64,000 nucleotides of DNA from Flavisolibacter ginsengisoli DSM 18119 (GTDB taxonomy: Bacteria > Bacteroidota > Bacteroidia > Chitinophagales > Chitinophagaceae), in NCBI RefSeq assembly GCF_900129295.1, contig NZ_FQUU01000001.1:62001-126000 (forward strand), written 5' to 3'. The first letter of the stretch is position 1. Each line of letters opens with the position of its first letter. Under the pieces are notes generated by a model. That model saw only the letters and a program-made list of their open reading frames with translations, was not told the origin of the DNA and made no database searches. A program made the translations under genes and the position numbers. Positions 47,272-57,173 of this stretch are shown piece by piece.

Positions 47272-48168
47272 TCAATGTGCTTCCTGCGCCATTTCAATCG
47301 TACTGTGGTGAATGTTGTTGTGTTCCAGCTCGTGTTTGATTTCAGCAATGACATCCAACTTCCGGGTAAAAGGTAAGTGCTCATCAATAACCACATGAGC
47401 CGTCAATGCATTTTCCGTGGTACTTAATGGCCACACATGGACGTGATGAACATGCTTTACATGGGGTACTTTTTTAATTAACTTTTTGATGGCTTCCAGT
47501 TCTATCCCAACGGGCACGGCATCAATGGTCATTTTAAAGCTGTCTCTTAGTAAACCCCAGGTGCTTATTAAAATCACAACCATGATAGCAAGGCCAATAG
47601 CAGGGTCAATCCAATAGAGGTGAGTGCGGGAAATAATAATGCCGGCTACAACAACCCCTAACGACACCAATGCATCTGCCAGTAAATGCAGGTAAGCAGC
47701 TTTGGAGTTCAGTTCCTGCTTTTGCCTGAAGAATAAAAATGCAGAAACACTATTGACAACTATTCCCAGGCCAGCTACCCAGGCAATCACATCACCCTGC
47801 ACCGGTTCGGGGCGAGCAAGGCGGGTGCCTGCCTCATAACCCAGGATGCCAATGGCTACCAGCAATACAACTGCATTCAACAGGGCAGCCAATACGGTGG
47901 TTTTTTTATAACCATAGGTGTATACCGCACTGGACTTCTTTTTAGCCATCCAGAAAGCCACCATTGATATGACTAAGCTTGCCACATCACTCAAATTATG
48001 CCCCGCATCTGTGAGTAGGGCCATAGAATTGTAGATAAGGCCTGCTACCAACTCCGCTACTACAAATGCCAGGTTCAAGCCTATACCGATCAAAAAAACA
48101 TTTTGATTGCTTTTATTGATCTGCACTGAATGAGAATGGCCATGATCATGGCTATGTGAATGTTCCAT
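47272..48168 (-). CDS. Cation diffusion facilitator (CzcD-like metal exporter)
   Basis: 298 residues. His-rich N terminus ('HSHSHDHGHSHS'), six membrane helices and the metal sites 'LTDAGHNLSDV' in helix 2 and 'LHLLADALVSLG' in helix 5 (HxxxD). The C-terminal cytoplasmic domain carries 'VKHVHHVHVWPL'. It exports Zn2+, Co2+ or Cd2+ in exchange for protons. The gene starts one base after the TonB receptor stop, so it is translated with it. Confidence 0.93.
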   Translation of the reverse strand: MEHSHSHDHGHSHSVQINKSNQNVFLIGIGLNLAFVVAELVAGLIYNSMALLTDAGHNLSDVASLVISMVAFWMAKKKSSAVYTYGYKKTTVLAALLNAVVLLVAIGILGYEAGTRLARPEPVQGDVIAWVAGLGIVVNSVSAFLFFRQKQELNSKAAYLHLLADALVSLGVVVAGIIISRTHLYWIDPAIGLAIMVVILISTWGLLRDSFKMTIDAVPVGIELEAIKKLIKKVPHVKHVHHVHVWPLSTTENALTAHVVIDEHLPFTRKLDVIAEIKHELEHNNIHHSTIEMAQEAH

Positions 48169-48169
48169 T

Positions 48170-50344
48170 TTAAAATTTTATCTTAACTCCACCATTTATA
48201 ACAAATCCTTCCGTGTGTGTCCATATCTCATCAAAAACCGGGTCTAGATGTGAGCCATTCACCACATTTTTATACCTGCTTTGCCTGGTATCTGTAAAGT
48301 TCTCCAGGTTGACAAATAAAGAAAACTTTTTGAAGATCTTCTCGGCCATAAATCCATACTCTGCAAATGAAGGGGTTTTTGTTCCATCATGCAAATACTG
48401 CCTGCCAGTAAAATATCCTTCCAGGCCCAACTTTATGGAGCCTTCCCGCTCATAGATCATCGCCGTATTGAGTTTATCCCGCGGCACTAAAGGCAAAAAT
48501 TGTTCTCCTGTGAGGTATTTGGCCCTGGTATCTGTAAATGTATACCCAAGGAAAAGCTTGAAATTCTCTTTGAAGATAAATTTTGCATTGGTTTCAAAGC
48601 CCCCACTCTGCACCGGCGATGATGCGTTGATGAACCTGTATTGATCGGTCATAAATTTCTCTAATACCAGGGGGGTGCTGATCCATGTATAAAAGAACAT
48701 GTGGTTGAAAGAAAATACCAGGTCTTCGCTGATATTGGTTCTGAAGTTCACATCAGCGGTTCCACCGTAGCTTTTTTCGGAGCTTACTTTACTTAATTGT
48801 GACAGGTTTTGGTATTGCATGGTTTCCGTTTCCTCGGTGAACAAGGTAGGTGTTTTATAGCCCATGCCTGCACCCACTCTTGAAGACCATTGAGGACTGA
48901 ATTTTACCAACAGGGAAACCCTTGGCAATACAAATACTTCCGTGTTGGAATAAAGTGTATTCCTATAATTGGCAATATCAACCCGAAGGCCACTTTCCAG
49001 TTTTACTTTATCTGTAGCGTCCCATGTATGCTGCCCGTATAATCCTCCGGTGCTGGAAGTATTATCTTTATTGCTGTTCCCTTTATTTTTATCGTTGAAC
49101 TGATCGTAAATGAAATTGGCACCCAGCACAAAAGCATGTTTGTTGCCATTGCTCACCCATGAAACATCTGAGAAGCTATTGTAGTTAACGCCTGCAAATG
49201 TATAGCTAGGTATATTGATGGTTCGATAAAAAACGCTGAAACTTTGCCTGGCTATAAACCTGTTCTTATCATCTAACTTTTTGTCCAGCTCGAAACTGCT
49301 GCTATTTCGAATGGATTTGTTTTTCTCAAAGTACTGGTGCGAGGCATCTCCCTTTCCTTTGATCACCTGAATATCTCCACCTGTTCTTTCCCCCGTTGTA
49401 AAGCTATTACTGATGGTGATAGTAGTTTTTTCATTTGGGTAGATGAACAGTCTTGGGTTTATTATAAACTCATTGGATTTGGGTACTTCGGTAAATTCAT
49501 CTTTATCCACATCGAAAGCATTGGACCGGTTGTACAGGGCAAGCAGGGTATAACCCAGTTTCTTCCCCCTAGCAGAAGCAAATCCACCGATATTGCTTTG
49601 ACCAATATTTGACTGGTTAAGGATCAAACTGTATTCTGGCATGGTACGAGGTGTTTTTGAAATAAAGTTTACAACACCTGCTATAGCGCCACCTCCATAC
49701 AAGGGCGATGCCGGGCCCTTAATGATCTCCACCTTCTTTAAGTCAAGAGGTGGTATTTCCAACACACTCAACCCACTGGAAAAATTGCCAAAGTTGGGAA
49801 AGCCATCTTTTAGCAGTTGAGTGTACCTGCTATCAAGCCCCTGTATTCTGATGCTTGCATTCCCAGAAGTCGCCGATGTTTGCTGTACCTGGATGCCCGT
49901 GCTTTCATGCAAGATCATAGCCACATTGGAAGGTCTCATATTGGTCTTCTCGTCGATCTCTTCAAGAGAGATGGTTTCTACCCTGGTTGGAACATTAGCA
50001 ATTGCCCTGCTTGTCCTGGTGGATTGCACAATGATTTGTTCCATTTCATGTTCAATGCTTTCCAGTTCAATTTCAAGGGTATCTGAACTACATGGTATGG
50101 TTAATTTGATTTGCTTTTCTTCATAAGCTGCCGCGGTGATCAATAAAATGTATTCACCGTATGCAGGGAAAGGTATTATTAAGTGGCCCATCGAATCGGC
50201 TGTATAACCATTACCGGTTCCTTTTATTACAATGCTGGCTGGTACAGGAGATTTGTCCTCACTTTTTATTTGAACGTGCAGGGTTTGTTGTGCCCTGGTA
50301 ATGTAGCTGAAACCTGATAGAAGTAATAATATGAATAACCGCAT
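48170..50344 (-). CDS. TonB-dependent outer-membrane receptor
   Basis: 724 residues from the ATG at 50344; the frame runs to 50458, but only this start gives a signal peptide ('MRLFILLLLSGFSYITRAQ'). A carboxypeptidase-like regulatory domain (20-100) comes first, then the plug ('IVQSTRTSRAIANVPTRVE...VEIIKGPASPLYGGGAIAGVVNFIS') and the 22-strand barrel. It imports a ligand across the outer membrane. Between a Cys-rich small protein and a CDF exporter, a metal or metal chelate is the likely cargo. Confidence 0.92.
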   Translation of the reverse strand: MRLFILLLLSGFSYITRAQQTLHVQIKSEDKSPVPASIVIKGTGNGYTADSMGHLIIPFPAYGEYILLITAAAYEEKQIKLTIPCSSDTLEIELESIEHEMEQIIVQSTRTSRAIANVPTRVETISLEEIDEKTNMRPSNVAMILHESTGIQVQQTSATSGNASIRIQGLDSRYTQLLKDGFPNFGNFSSGLSVLEIPPLDLKKVEIIKGPASPLYGGGAIAGVVNFISKTPRTMPEYSLILNQSNIGQSNIGGFASARGKKLGYTLLALYNRSNAFDVDKDEFTEVPKSNEFIINPRLFIYPNEKTTITISNSFTTGERTGGDIQVIKGKGDASHQYFEKNKSIRNSSSFELDKKLDDKNRFIARQSFSVFYRTINIPSYTFAGVNYNSFSDVSWVSNGNKHAFVLGANFIYDQFNDKNKGNSNKDNTSSTGGLYGQHTWDATDKVKLESGLRVDIANYRNTLYSNTEVFVLPRVSLLVKFSPQWSSRVGAGMGYKTPTLFTEETETMQYQNLSQLSKVSSEKSYGGTADVNFRTNISEDLVFSFNHMFFYTWISTPLVLEKFMTDQYRFINASSPVQSGGFETNAKFIFKENFKLFLGYTFTDTRAKYLTGEQFLPLVPRDKLNTAMIYEREGSIKLGLEGYFTGRQYLHDGTKTPSFAEYGFMAEKIFKKFSLFVNLENFTDTRQSRYKNVVNGSHLDPVFDEIWTHTEGFVINGGVKIKF

Positions 50345-50420
50345 GTTGTAATGCCTTAATTGTATAAGGGAACGAATAGAATAAGAGGGTTTGCACTGCA
50401 AACCATAAGAGGTAGAAGAA

Positions 50421-50726
50421 TTAACTAAAGCGTGGCGGCTGCCAGAACGAGGAAGCATACGAAGTAAGATGGAAGTTCAGGATTCTTTCATGGTGCACTT
50501 GCTTTTCTGATACAGGCAAAACCAATTGTATAGGTTTTGACAGTCCAACAAAGCCGGGGCAAGTAGCGCAGGCAAAGAAAGGCGAACAATTGCCTTCAGG
50601 CTGGTGCTTTTCATGACTGGAAGATGTGGCCAACTGGTCTGCACAGCATTCATCAACAATACAGCAGGGAAATAATGTTCCTGCTGTCGTTATAATCAAC
50701 AATATGACAACCAAAAAGTTTTTCAA
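50421..50726 (-). CDS. Small Cys-rich exported protein of a metal operon
   Basis: 101 residues if translation begins at TTG 50726, which gives a good signal peptide ('KNFLVVILLIITTAGTLF'); the only in-frame ATG is at 50810 (129 residues) and leaves an odd 28-residue prefix that lies upstream of the promoter found here. The mature part is rich in Cys ('PCCIVDECC', 'CSPFFACATCPGF'), His and Ser. Similar short proteins precede metal TonB receptors in Bacteroidota. It probably binds metal in the periplasm or outer membrane. Confidence 0.65.
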   Translation of the reverse strand: MKNFLVVILLIITTAGTLFPCCIVDECCADQLATSSSHEKHQPEGNCSPFFACATCPGFVGLSKPIQLVLPVSEKQVHHERILNFHLTSYASSFWQPPRFS

Positions 50727-50732
50727 TCGGGC

Positions 50733-50765
50733 CAAAGGTATAACAACAGCAACTTTAGATACAAA
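50733..50765 (-). promoter_or_regulatory. Promoter of the metal operon
   Basis: Minus strand: TTTG (50765-50762), 21-nt spacer, TACCTTTG (50740-50733), a perfect -7 box. The predicted start falls within a few bases of the TTG codon at 50726, so this mRNA would be leaderless or nearly so. Confidence 0.6.
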
Positions 50766-50846
50766 ACAATGTTTGTAGCAGGGTTGCAGTCTATATGATT
50801 TCTTAATCATTATTTAAAACACAAAGCGATGGCCTTGATCAATACA

Positions 50847-51794
50847 TTATTCTTCCTGGGAAAAGGTGATCGGTTGACGGTGAAAGGATTTTACATACCT
50901 ACCATGAGACCTGGCAGGTATCCATTTGGGAGCTTTATAAAAAGCATTCAATGCGATCTTATCAAATTCCGGATGCAGAGGAATACTCACGAAAGGATCT
51001 GTAATATTGCCCTCCTCATCTATATACCAATCCACTGTTACTACTGCCTGCCCTGGTGTATCAAATTTCCATTGGGAGGGGAAATAAACTGATTTTGATA
51101 AATATTTCATCCATGCTTTCGGACCACCAGGAAAGCTGGCTTCTTTATCTGTACAAGAAGTATCTTTTATCGCTGCACCAGTTTCTGTATAATATTGCCT
51201 GGAAACCAGTTTGCCATGATCATATATTTCTACCGAACTCGTTTGACCATTCCTGTGAAAATATCTCCACTTGCCATCATGTTGAAAGTTGACAAACCTG
51301 CCTGCTGCTGCCGGAACTCCATTATCAAACCAGCTTACCATAACTCCACTCCCATCGGTCTGCCAGACGACTGAATCCATTAGATAACCATTAGGATACC
51401 ACATCTTACGGTTGCCAACAGGATTCCCTCTTACATGAAAAGCAGAATCACTCATCATGCCATTATAATGATAACTCAACCACAACCCTTCCCTGCTTCC
51501 TTTTTCATAATTACCAACTGCCTGCAATATTCCATTGGCATGATAATAATGAAACTCACCCTGCGGCGTTTTATAACTGGTATCGGTATAGGCACCATCC
51601 ATTTGTAATCTGCCGGTGCTGGCAAAATAATCTTTACGCCGCCATAGTCCATCCTTTTGCTCAATCACAGAATAATAACGTGCATTGGAAGCATCCGTAC
51701 TTTTCCAGTTCCAGTCAAAGTACTGCGTTAGTTTTTGGGCAGAAGAAAATAGAGCCAGGAAAAAAAATATACAAACCAGGGTAGCAGATTTCAT
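50847..51794 (-). CDS. MORN-repeat protein with TonB C-terminal domain
   Basis: 315 residues with a signal peptide ('FFFLALFSSAQ'). The middle (60-220) consists of MORN-like/YwqK repeats ('GEFHYYHANGILQAVGNYEKG...GLWLSYHYNGMM'). The last 80 residues form a TonB C-terminal domain ('AVVTVDWYIDEEGNITDPFVSIPLHPEFDKIALNAF'). It lacks the membrane anchor of a true TonB, so it is likely a periplasmic or surface structural protein. The RDD gene lies 23 bases upstream on the same strand. Confidence 0.82.
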   Translation of the reverse strand: MKSATLVCIFFFLALFSSAQKLTQYFDWNWKSTDASNARYYSVIEQKDGLWRRKDYFASTGRLQMDGAYTDTSYKTPQGEFHYYHANGILQAVGNYEKGSREGLWLSYHYNGMMSDSAFHVRGNPVGNRKMWYPNGYLMDSVVWQTDGSGVMVSWFDNGVPAAAGRFVNFQHDGKWRYFHRNGQTSSVEIYDHGKLVSRQYYTETGAAIKDTSCTDKEASFPGGPKAWMKYLSKSVYFPSQWKFDTPGQAVVTVDWYIDEEGNITDPFVSIPLHPEFDKIALNAFYKAPKWIPARSHGRYVKSFHRQPITFSQEE

Positions 51795-51817
51795 CGGGAC
51801 AATTAAAATGTTACGAT

Positions 51818-52285
51818 TTAATTAATGGTTGTATGAGTTGTACTAGTCAACTCCAATTCATTTAGTAAAATATTTGATGGATATAAATAAATAACCTTTG
51901 TTCCTGCCAGGTAATCACCCAGGCGTCTTTGCAAATTGAAAAAACTGACCTGTACTTCCACTGGCCACAGAATAATTAAAATATTCCGGACAAAACATTT
52001 CCCAACAGATGCAGGCAGGTTGGTTTTATTATCAACCACCTGGAGTTTTAGAATTCTTTTGGCAGGGCTTCTACCTTTAAAACTATCTTTCAAGAAGTAT
52101 ACGAACATCAGGCCCAGGAATAAAAACTGGTACCCGGCAGATTGCTGGAGGTCTCTTTGCCCTTCAATGGAAGCATTAACCAATGTCAATGCCAAAATAG
52201 GGACAAGCAGTGCAAGGCACATAATAAAATGATCCAGTAACATGGATCCTAATCTTACAGCTAACCTGGGTTTATCAAAATACAT
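51818..52285 (-). CDS. RDD family membrane protein
   Basis: 155 residues with three or four membrane helices and the RDD pattern ('PRLAVRLGSMLLDHFI', 'FKGRSPAKRILKLQVVD'). Small membrane proteins of this family have varied or unknown roles, some as Na+/H+ antiporters. Likely co-transcribed with the MORN/TonB gene. Confidence 0.82.
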   Translation of the reverse strand: MYFDKPRLAVRLGSMLLDHFIMCLALLVPILALTLVNASIEGQRDLQQSAGYQFLFLGLMFVYFLKDSFKGRSPAKRILKLQVVDNKTNLPASVGKCFVRNILIILWPVEVQVSFFNLQRRLGDYLAGTKVIYLYPSNILLNELELTSTTHTTIN

Positions 52286-52463
52286 AGGGAGGCAGTAGAT
52301 TTTGCAAGTGTTAGTAAAAAGGAAACCAGGATAACCTGCATTCCAAAAGCCTTCAAATTATATTATTGATTGTATAGATGCAAGCAGCCAGGGATCTAAA
52401 GGATCACATAATTACTTAACAGTTTCCCAACCATCCAACACCCTTTGCCAACCTTTTAACTTG

Positions 52464-52871
52464 TTAATCCCCGGAGTATTGTTCGTCGGTTACCTTTTCC
52501 ATCCAGTCAACCACTGTGCCATTCAGATTTTCCTGTATGGCCATATGTGTCATTCCGGTTTTCGCCGTGGCTCCATGCCAGTGCTTTTCATTGGGCTCAA
52601 ACCAAACGATATCACCTGGATGTACTTCCTCGACAGGACCACCCTGCCGCTGCACCCAACCGCAACCAGCTGTAATGATCAAAGTCTGGCCGAGGGGATG
52701 TGTATGCCAGGCCGTCCTGGCCCCTGGTTCAAATGTAACGCTGGCGGATGCGGCACGCCTGGCTTCGTTGGCTGCGAATAAAGGATCTATCCGAACCGCT
52801 CCGGTGAACCAATCTTCAGGACCTTTGGCAGAGGGCTGAGTACCAACTCTTGTTATTTCCATTAAGATCAT
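52464..52871 (-). CDS. Cupin-domain protein
   Basis: 135 residues, one cupin barrel: '[20 protein letters not shown]' (metal His-His-Gln) and '[17 protein letters not shown]' (second His). Similar small cupins act as manganese-dependent lyases or binding proteins. It is more GC-rich than its neighbours. Located downstream of the alcohol dehydrogenase on the same strand with a 129-base gap that holds inverted repeats. Confidence 0.85.
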   Translation of the reverse strand: MILMEITRVGTQPSAKGPEDWFTGAVRIDPLFAANEARRAASASVTFEPGARTAWHTHPLGQTLIITAGCGWVQRQGGPVEEVHPGDIVWFEPNEKHWHGATAKTGMTHMAIQENLNGTVVDWMEKVTDEQYSGD

Positions 52872-52929
52872 TTTTAAATTTGATAATAAAGATTATGTTC
52901 TTGCTTTCCAAATAAGCAAGACAAGCTCT

Positions 52930-52959
52930 TTAACTATATCTATCTATTAAAATAGTTAA
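52930..52959. promoter_or_regulatory. Inverted repeat upstream of the cupin gene
   Basis: TTAACTAT (52930-52937) / ATAGTTAA (52952-52959), 14-base spacing, plus a second hairpin CTTGCTT/AAGCAAG at 52900-52920. Possible regulator binding sites; no regulator gene is adjacent. Confidence 0.35.
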
Positions 52960-53000
52960 CATGGCATTGTAAAAAGCATAATATTTATGAGGCCTGGCTC

Positions 53001-54095
53001 TTATCTTTTTAAAGAAGCCATATCAATAACAAAACGGTACTTGACATCACCTTTCAATAAACGTTCGTAAGCTTCATTGATTTGCTGTATGTTGATCATC
53101 TCTATATCTGCAACAATGTTATGTTTACCACAGAAGTCAAGCATTTCCTGTGTTTCTGCAATGCCGCCAATCATTGAACCAGCAAAACTTCTGCGGTAAG
53201 GGATAAGGCTGAATGCGGCTACCGGAAGCGGATGCTCCGGTGCTCCTACCAGGGCCAATGTACCATCTACCCTTAACAAGCTTAAATAAGCATTGATATC
53301 ATGCTGGGCGGAAACTGCATCTAATATAAAATTCAGCTTGCCTGCATAACGACCCATCTGTTCTTCATCTTTTGACAGCACCACGTCATCTGCACCAAGG
53401 CGCCTGGCATCTTCCACCTTGGAAAGTGATGTAGTAAATACAATCACTTCTGCACCCATCGCCTTTGCAATTTTAACCCCCATATGTCCAAGGCCTCCAA
53501 TACCAACAATCCCAACCTTTTTACCCGGACCCACATTCCAATGCTTTAAAGGAGAATAAGTAGTAATGCCAGCACAAAGCAAGGGTGCTGTAGCTGCAAG
53601 GTCAAGGTTTTCAGGTACCCGCAAAACGAAGGCCTCAGTGACAACAATACTTTCTGAATACCCGCCATAGGTTTGCGTGCCAAGGTATTTATCAGGTGAG
53701 TTATATGTACCTGTATTTCCTTCTTCACAGTATTGCTCCAGGTCTTCTTTACAATAGTCGCATTCACGGCAACTATCTACCATACAACCTACTGCAGCAA
53801 GGTCACCCACCTTAAATTTTTTAACATGTTCACCAACGTTAACAACTCTGCCCACAATTTCATGACCAGGCACACAGGGATAGACCGTACCATGCCATTC
53901 ATTCCTTGCTGTGTGAAGGTCTGAGTGGCAAACACCACAATAAAGGATGTCAATTTCAACATCATGTGGTTTAGGTTTCCTGCGATGAATATTCAATTGG
54001 TTTAAGGGCGCATCTGCTGCACTGGTGCCGAATGCTTTCACTTCTTTTGTTTTGATGGTAGTTGCACCTTCGGGTGTGGTTCTTACTGATTCCAT
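53001..54095 (-). CDS. NADP-dependent alcohol dehydrogenase (YahK/CAD-like)
   Basis: 364 residues from the ATG at 54095 (nine shorter than the longest frame). Catalytic zinc site 'CGVCHSDLH' and 'GHEIVGRV', structural zinc 'DSCRECDYCKEDLEQYC', cofactor motif 'GIGGLGHMGVKIAKAMGAEV'. It belongs with the YahK/cinnamyl alcohol dehydrogenase group that reduces a broad range of aldehydes. Single gene with a promoter about 150 bases upstream. Confidence 0.93.
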   Translation of the reverse strand: MESVRTTPEGATTIKTKEVKAFGTSAADAPLNQLNIHRRKPKPHDVEIDILYCGVCHSDLHTARNEWHGTVYPCVPGHEIVGRVVNVGEHVKKFKVGDLAAVGCMVDSCRECDYCKEDLEQYCEEGNTGTYNSPDKYLGTQTYGGYSESIVVTEAFVLRVPENLDLAATAPLLCAGITTYSPLKHWNVGPGKKVGIVGIGGLGHMGVKIAKAMGAEVIVFTTSLSKVEDARRLGADDVVLSKDEEQMGRYAGKLNFILDAVSAQHDINAYLSLLRVDGTLALVGAPEHPLPVAAFSLIPYRRSFAGSMIGGIAETQEMLDFCGKHNIVADIEMINIQQINEAYERLLKGDVKYRFVIDMASLKR

Positions 54096-54535
54096 ATTTC
54101 TAATTTTATGTTGATTGGTCAAAAGAATAATTTGTTAATTGATATATCTACCAAATTCACCAGGTTCAAAAATTTCTCTATGATCATGGGCTGAAAGATT
54201 TTTGATTTTACAGCTCATCCATAGTCACTGTATAAGATAATTCCAGCAAAGGTATTTTAGAATCGCCTCCTGCTGCAATGATTGTTAAACCCATCATTAA
54301 GAAATTAACTTCAACCATTCTCAGCGTTTTTGGGCACTGCTGATCTTCGTATAAACTATGAATGGATTTGCATATCCGAAAGAGTCAGGAATACATTAAA
54401 GGGTTTGACTTTACGCCTGTCATGATCACAATCCCGAAGTCTGATAACGGTCACTAGTTCCTTTGACGTCGCTCATTTTGTGGCAGGCAAAAGAACAATA
54501 GTTTCACAAAGGGACGTTTATATAGAATACTATTT
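54096..54535. other. Divergent intergenic region, long leader on the minus strand
   Basis: 440 bases between the dehydrogenase gene and the efflux operon. It contains the promoter at 54247-54278. Ahead of tolC a weaker match (TAGTTTCA, with TTTTG about 20 bases before it, near 54477-54510) may be the efflux promoter. No gene seen. Confidence 0.45.
54247..54278 (-). promoter_or_regulatory. Promoter reading toward the alcohol dehydrogenase
   Basis: Minus strand: TTG (54278-54276), 21-nt spacer, TACCTTTG (54254-54247), perfect -7. It leaves a leader of about 150 bases before the ATG, long enough to hold regulation. Confidence 0.5.
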
Positions 54536-55885
54536 ATGAAGCCAGTTCGTAAATATGGCTTGCTGATCATTGCATTCCTGCTTACAGCCGGGATCAATGC
54601 ACAGGTAAAAGATTCCCTGAAGGGCTGGACTTTAACGGACTGCATCAATTATGCAGGAGACCACAACCTGCAGGTGCGTACACTCCGCCTGAACGGCCAG
54701 GCAGCAGAGCAGGAATTGCTGCTGGCAAGAGGTTTAAAAATTCCTTCACTCTCTTTCAACCTTTCTAATGTATTTAACCACGCTAATAATCCTGTTAGTG
54801 ATCATAACCTGGTGAGCCAGTTAACATCCAGTGGCGTCTATGCCCTCAGTTCCACTCTTGTTATATGGAACGACAATTTCATCAACAAAACTATAGAGCA
54901 GCGGAAATTATCCATGGAACTGGCCAACCTGCAGGTAGAGCAATCACTCAACAACATGACACTGCAAATCACGCAGTATTATCTTTCCATTTTACTGGAT
55001 AAGGAAAACATTCAATATTTTAAGGATCTTGTGTCCACCTCTGAGGCAAGAGTACAGCAGGGCGAAATTTTTTATAAGGCCGGTAGCATGGCCAAAAAAG
55101 AATTGTTGCAATTGCAGGCCCAACTCGCCAGCGACCGTTACCTGCTGGTGCAAATTCAAAATGCCATTCGTAAGTCACTGCTCTTGTTGAAACAAAGCCT
55201 TCAATTGCCTGCAGATCTTTCATTTGATATTGCTACACCAGACACCCTTGTGGTAATCAAAAACCTTTTACCCTTTTTCGAGGTACGGCAAGCTGCCTTA
55301 AATAACTTCCCCGATATGAAAATTGGTAAAATTAGTGCAGAGATAGCTTCGCTTGACATAGTCAAAGCCTCTGCAGGCTTCAAACCTATGCTTTCGGCAA
55401 GCGGCAACCTGGCTACTGGCTACAGCAATGTGCTCACTAATGCTGTAGCGCCCAAGACGGGGTATTTTACACAAACCGGTGATAATTTTTACCAGCGTAT
55501 TGGATTAACATTATCTATTCCCATCTTTTCCAATTATGTCAATAAAGTGAACCGTGCTAAAGCGACCATTGCGTATAAAGAATCTTTGCTTAACTGGCAG
55601 AATGATCAACTGGTTTTATCCCAGGCGGTGGAGCAGGCTTACCTTCAGGCAAGCAATGCCATACAATCTTACCGGGCGGCTTCAGAACAATTGAATGCGG
55701 CTACGGAAAGCTACCGCATCTCCAACGAACAATTCAGGCTTGGAGCTATCAATAGTTATGACCTGCTGCAACAGCGCAATCAATACGTTCAGGCAGTGCA
55801 GGCCTTCACGCAAGCAAAATACAGTGCAGTGCTTCAGCAAAAAATTTATGAGTTCTACCTGGGCCAGCCCATACGATTACAATGA
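54536..55885 (+). CDS. TolC-family outer-membrane efflux protein
   Basis: 449 residues with a signal peptide ('IIAFLLTAGINAQ'). The two repeated halves with long coiled helices and 'LTDCINYAGDHNLQVRTLRLNGQ' at the start are typical of outer-membrane factors that form the exit duct of tripartite pumps. First gene of a six-gene efflux operon; the adaptor gene begins 6 bases later. Confidence 0.93.
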   Translation: MKPVRKYGLLIIAFLLTAGINAQVKDSLKGWTLTDCINYAGDHNLQVRTLRLNGQAAEQELLLARGLKIPSLSFNLSNVFNHANNPVSDHNLVSQLTSSGVYALSSTLVIWNDNFINKTIEQRKLSMELANLQVEQSLNNMTLQITQYYLSILLDKENIQYFKDLVSTSEARVQQGEIFYKAGSMAKKELLQLQAQLASDRYLLVQIQNAIRKSLLLLKQSLQLPADLSFDIATPDTLVVIKNLLPFFEVRQAALNNFPDMKIGKISAEIASLDIVKASAGFKPMLSASGNLATGYSNVLTNAVAPKTGYFTQTGDNFYQRIGLTLSIPIFSNYVNKVNRAKATIAYKESLLNWQNDQLVLSQAVEQAYLQASNAIQSYRAASEQLNAATESYRISNEQFRLGAINSYDLLQQRNQYVQAVQAFTQAKYSAVLQQKIYEFYLGQPIRLQ

Positions 55886-55891
55886 AATGAC

Positions 55892-57154
55892 ATGAAAAAA
55901 CGATCCATTATATTAATTGCCTTACTGATCCTGGCAGCAGTGGCTACAGTCATTTATTTTAGAAACAATAATAAAACAAGGCCCGTGGATCTGCAAACAA
56001 CCAAAGCACAATACGGTTATATAGGGAAATCAGTAACGGCTACGGGTACCATTCAGCCTGTAGACACTGTAATCGTTGGTGCACAGGTTTCAGGTGTGGT
56101 GAAGGCAGTGTATGCGGATTTCAACAACACAGTGAAAAAAGGACAACTTCTGGCTAAGGTAGATCCATCCATCGTCAGCACTCAAATTGAACAGGCAAAA
56201 GCCACACTGGCCAATGCACAAAGCAACCTGGAATACCAGGTAACCAATTTCAACCGCCAGCAACAATTGTTTGATCTTGGGGCTATTTCAAAAGCCGACT
56301 ACCAGTTGGCACTCAATCAATACAACATCGCCAAAGCAGTAGTGAACAATGCTTCGGCGCAGGTGAAGCTATCTCAACGCAATTTGTATTACACCAACAT
56401 TTATTCGCCCATCACCGGAGTGGTACTTAACAAAAACATAAGTGCGGGACAGACCATTGCTTCCAGTTTCAGCTCACCCACCTTGTTTGTCATTGCCAAA
56501 GACCTTTCCAAAATCCAGGTGAATGCCAATGTGGATGAAGCTGACATTGGTGGTGTGAAACCCGGCCAGCATGTAAGCTTTACAGTGGATGCTTTCCCAG
56601 ATGAACTGTTTTATGGAACCGTTCAGAAGATCTACCTCCATCCCTACGTTTCTGCCAATGTGGTAACCTATCCAACTTTGATCACCATCGACAACCGCCA
56701 GATGAAGCTCAGGCCCGGCATGACGGCAAGTATTACTATTTACACGCAGGAAGACAGCAATGCCTTGTTGATACCAGCAAAAGCACTACGATTTAAACCC
56801 GACAGTTCCTTACTGATAAAATACGTGCTAAAAAAAGCAGAAAGACTGCAGCATTCACAGCTGGAAAAAAATGCTTCACGTGGAGACAGTAGTGCTACAG
56901 GCAAAAATGAGAACAATAGAACCATTGCAATGATATGGATAAAATCAGGCGATACGCTTATTCAAAAGAAAGTCTGGACCGGCATGAATGATGGCACCTC
57001 TGCACAGGTAATAAAAGGCCTTAAAACGGATGAGGAAGTCATTACAGGTGTGAATGGAAATGGGAATGCAACAGCAACTAACGCACAGCGAAGTCCCTTT
57101 ATGCCCCAGATGCGAAGACAATCCGGCGGAGGACAAAGACAGAGAACGAACTAA
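55892..57154 (+). CDS. MacA/HlyD-type periplasmic adaptor
   Basis: 420 residues. One N-terminal membrane helix, the lipoyl halves ('TATGTIQPVDTVIVGAQVSG' and 'NIYSPITGVVLNKNISAGQTI') around a coiled-coil hairpin (95-160), then the beta-barrel and membrane-proximal domains. A Lys/Ser/Gly-rich insert near 310-335 is unusual. It links the TolC duct to the MacB transporter. Confidence 0.93.
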   Translation: MKKRSIILIALLILAAVATVIYFRNNNKTRPVDLQTTKAQYGYIGKSVTATGTIQPVDTVIVGAQVSGVVKAVYADFNNTVKKGQLLAKVDPSIVSTQIEQAKATLANAQSNLEYQVTNFNRQQQLFDLGAISKADYQLALNQYNIAKAVVNNASAQVKLSQRNLYYTNIYSPITGVVLNKNISAGQTIASSFSSPTLFVIAKDLSKIQVNANVDEADIGGVKPGQHVSFTVDAFPDELFYGTVQKIYLHPYVSANVVTYPTLITIDNRQMKLRPGMTASITIYTQEDSNALLIPAKALRFKPDSSLLIKYVLKKAERLQHSQLEKNASRGDSSATGKNENNRTIAMIWIKSGDTLIQKKVWTGMNDGTSAQVIKGLKTDEEVITGVNGNGNATATNAQRSPFMPQMRRQSGGGQRQRTN

Positions 57155-57173
57155 AATAATTCCTGTGGAATCA

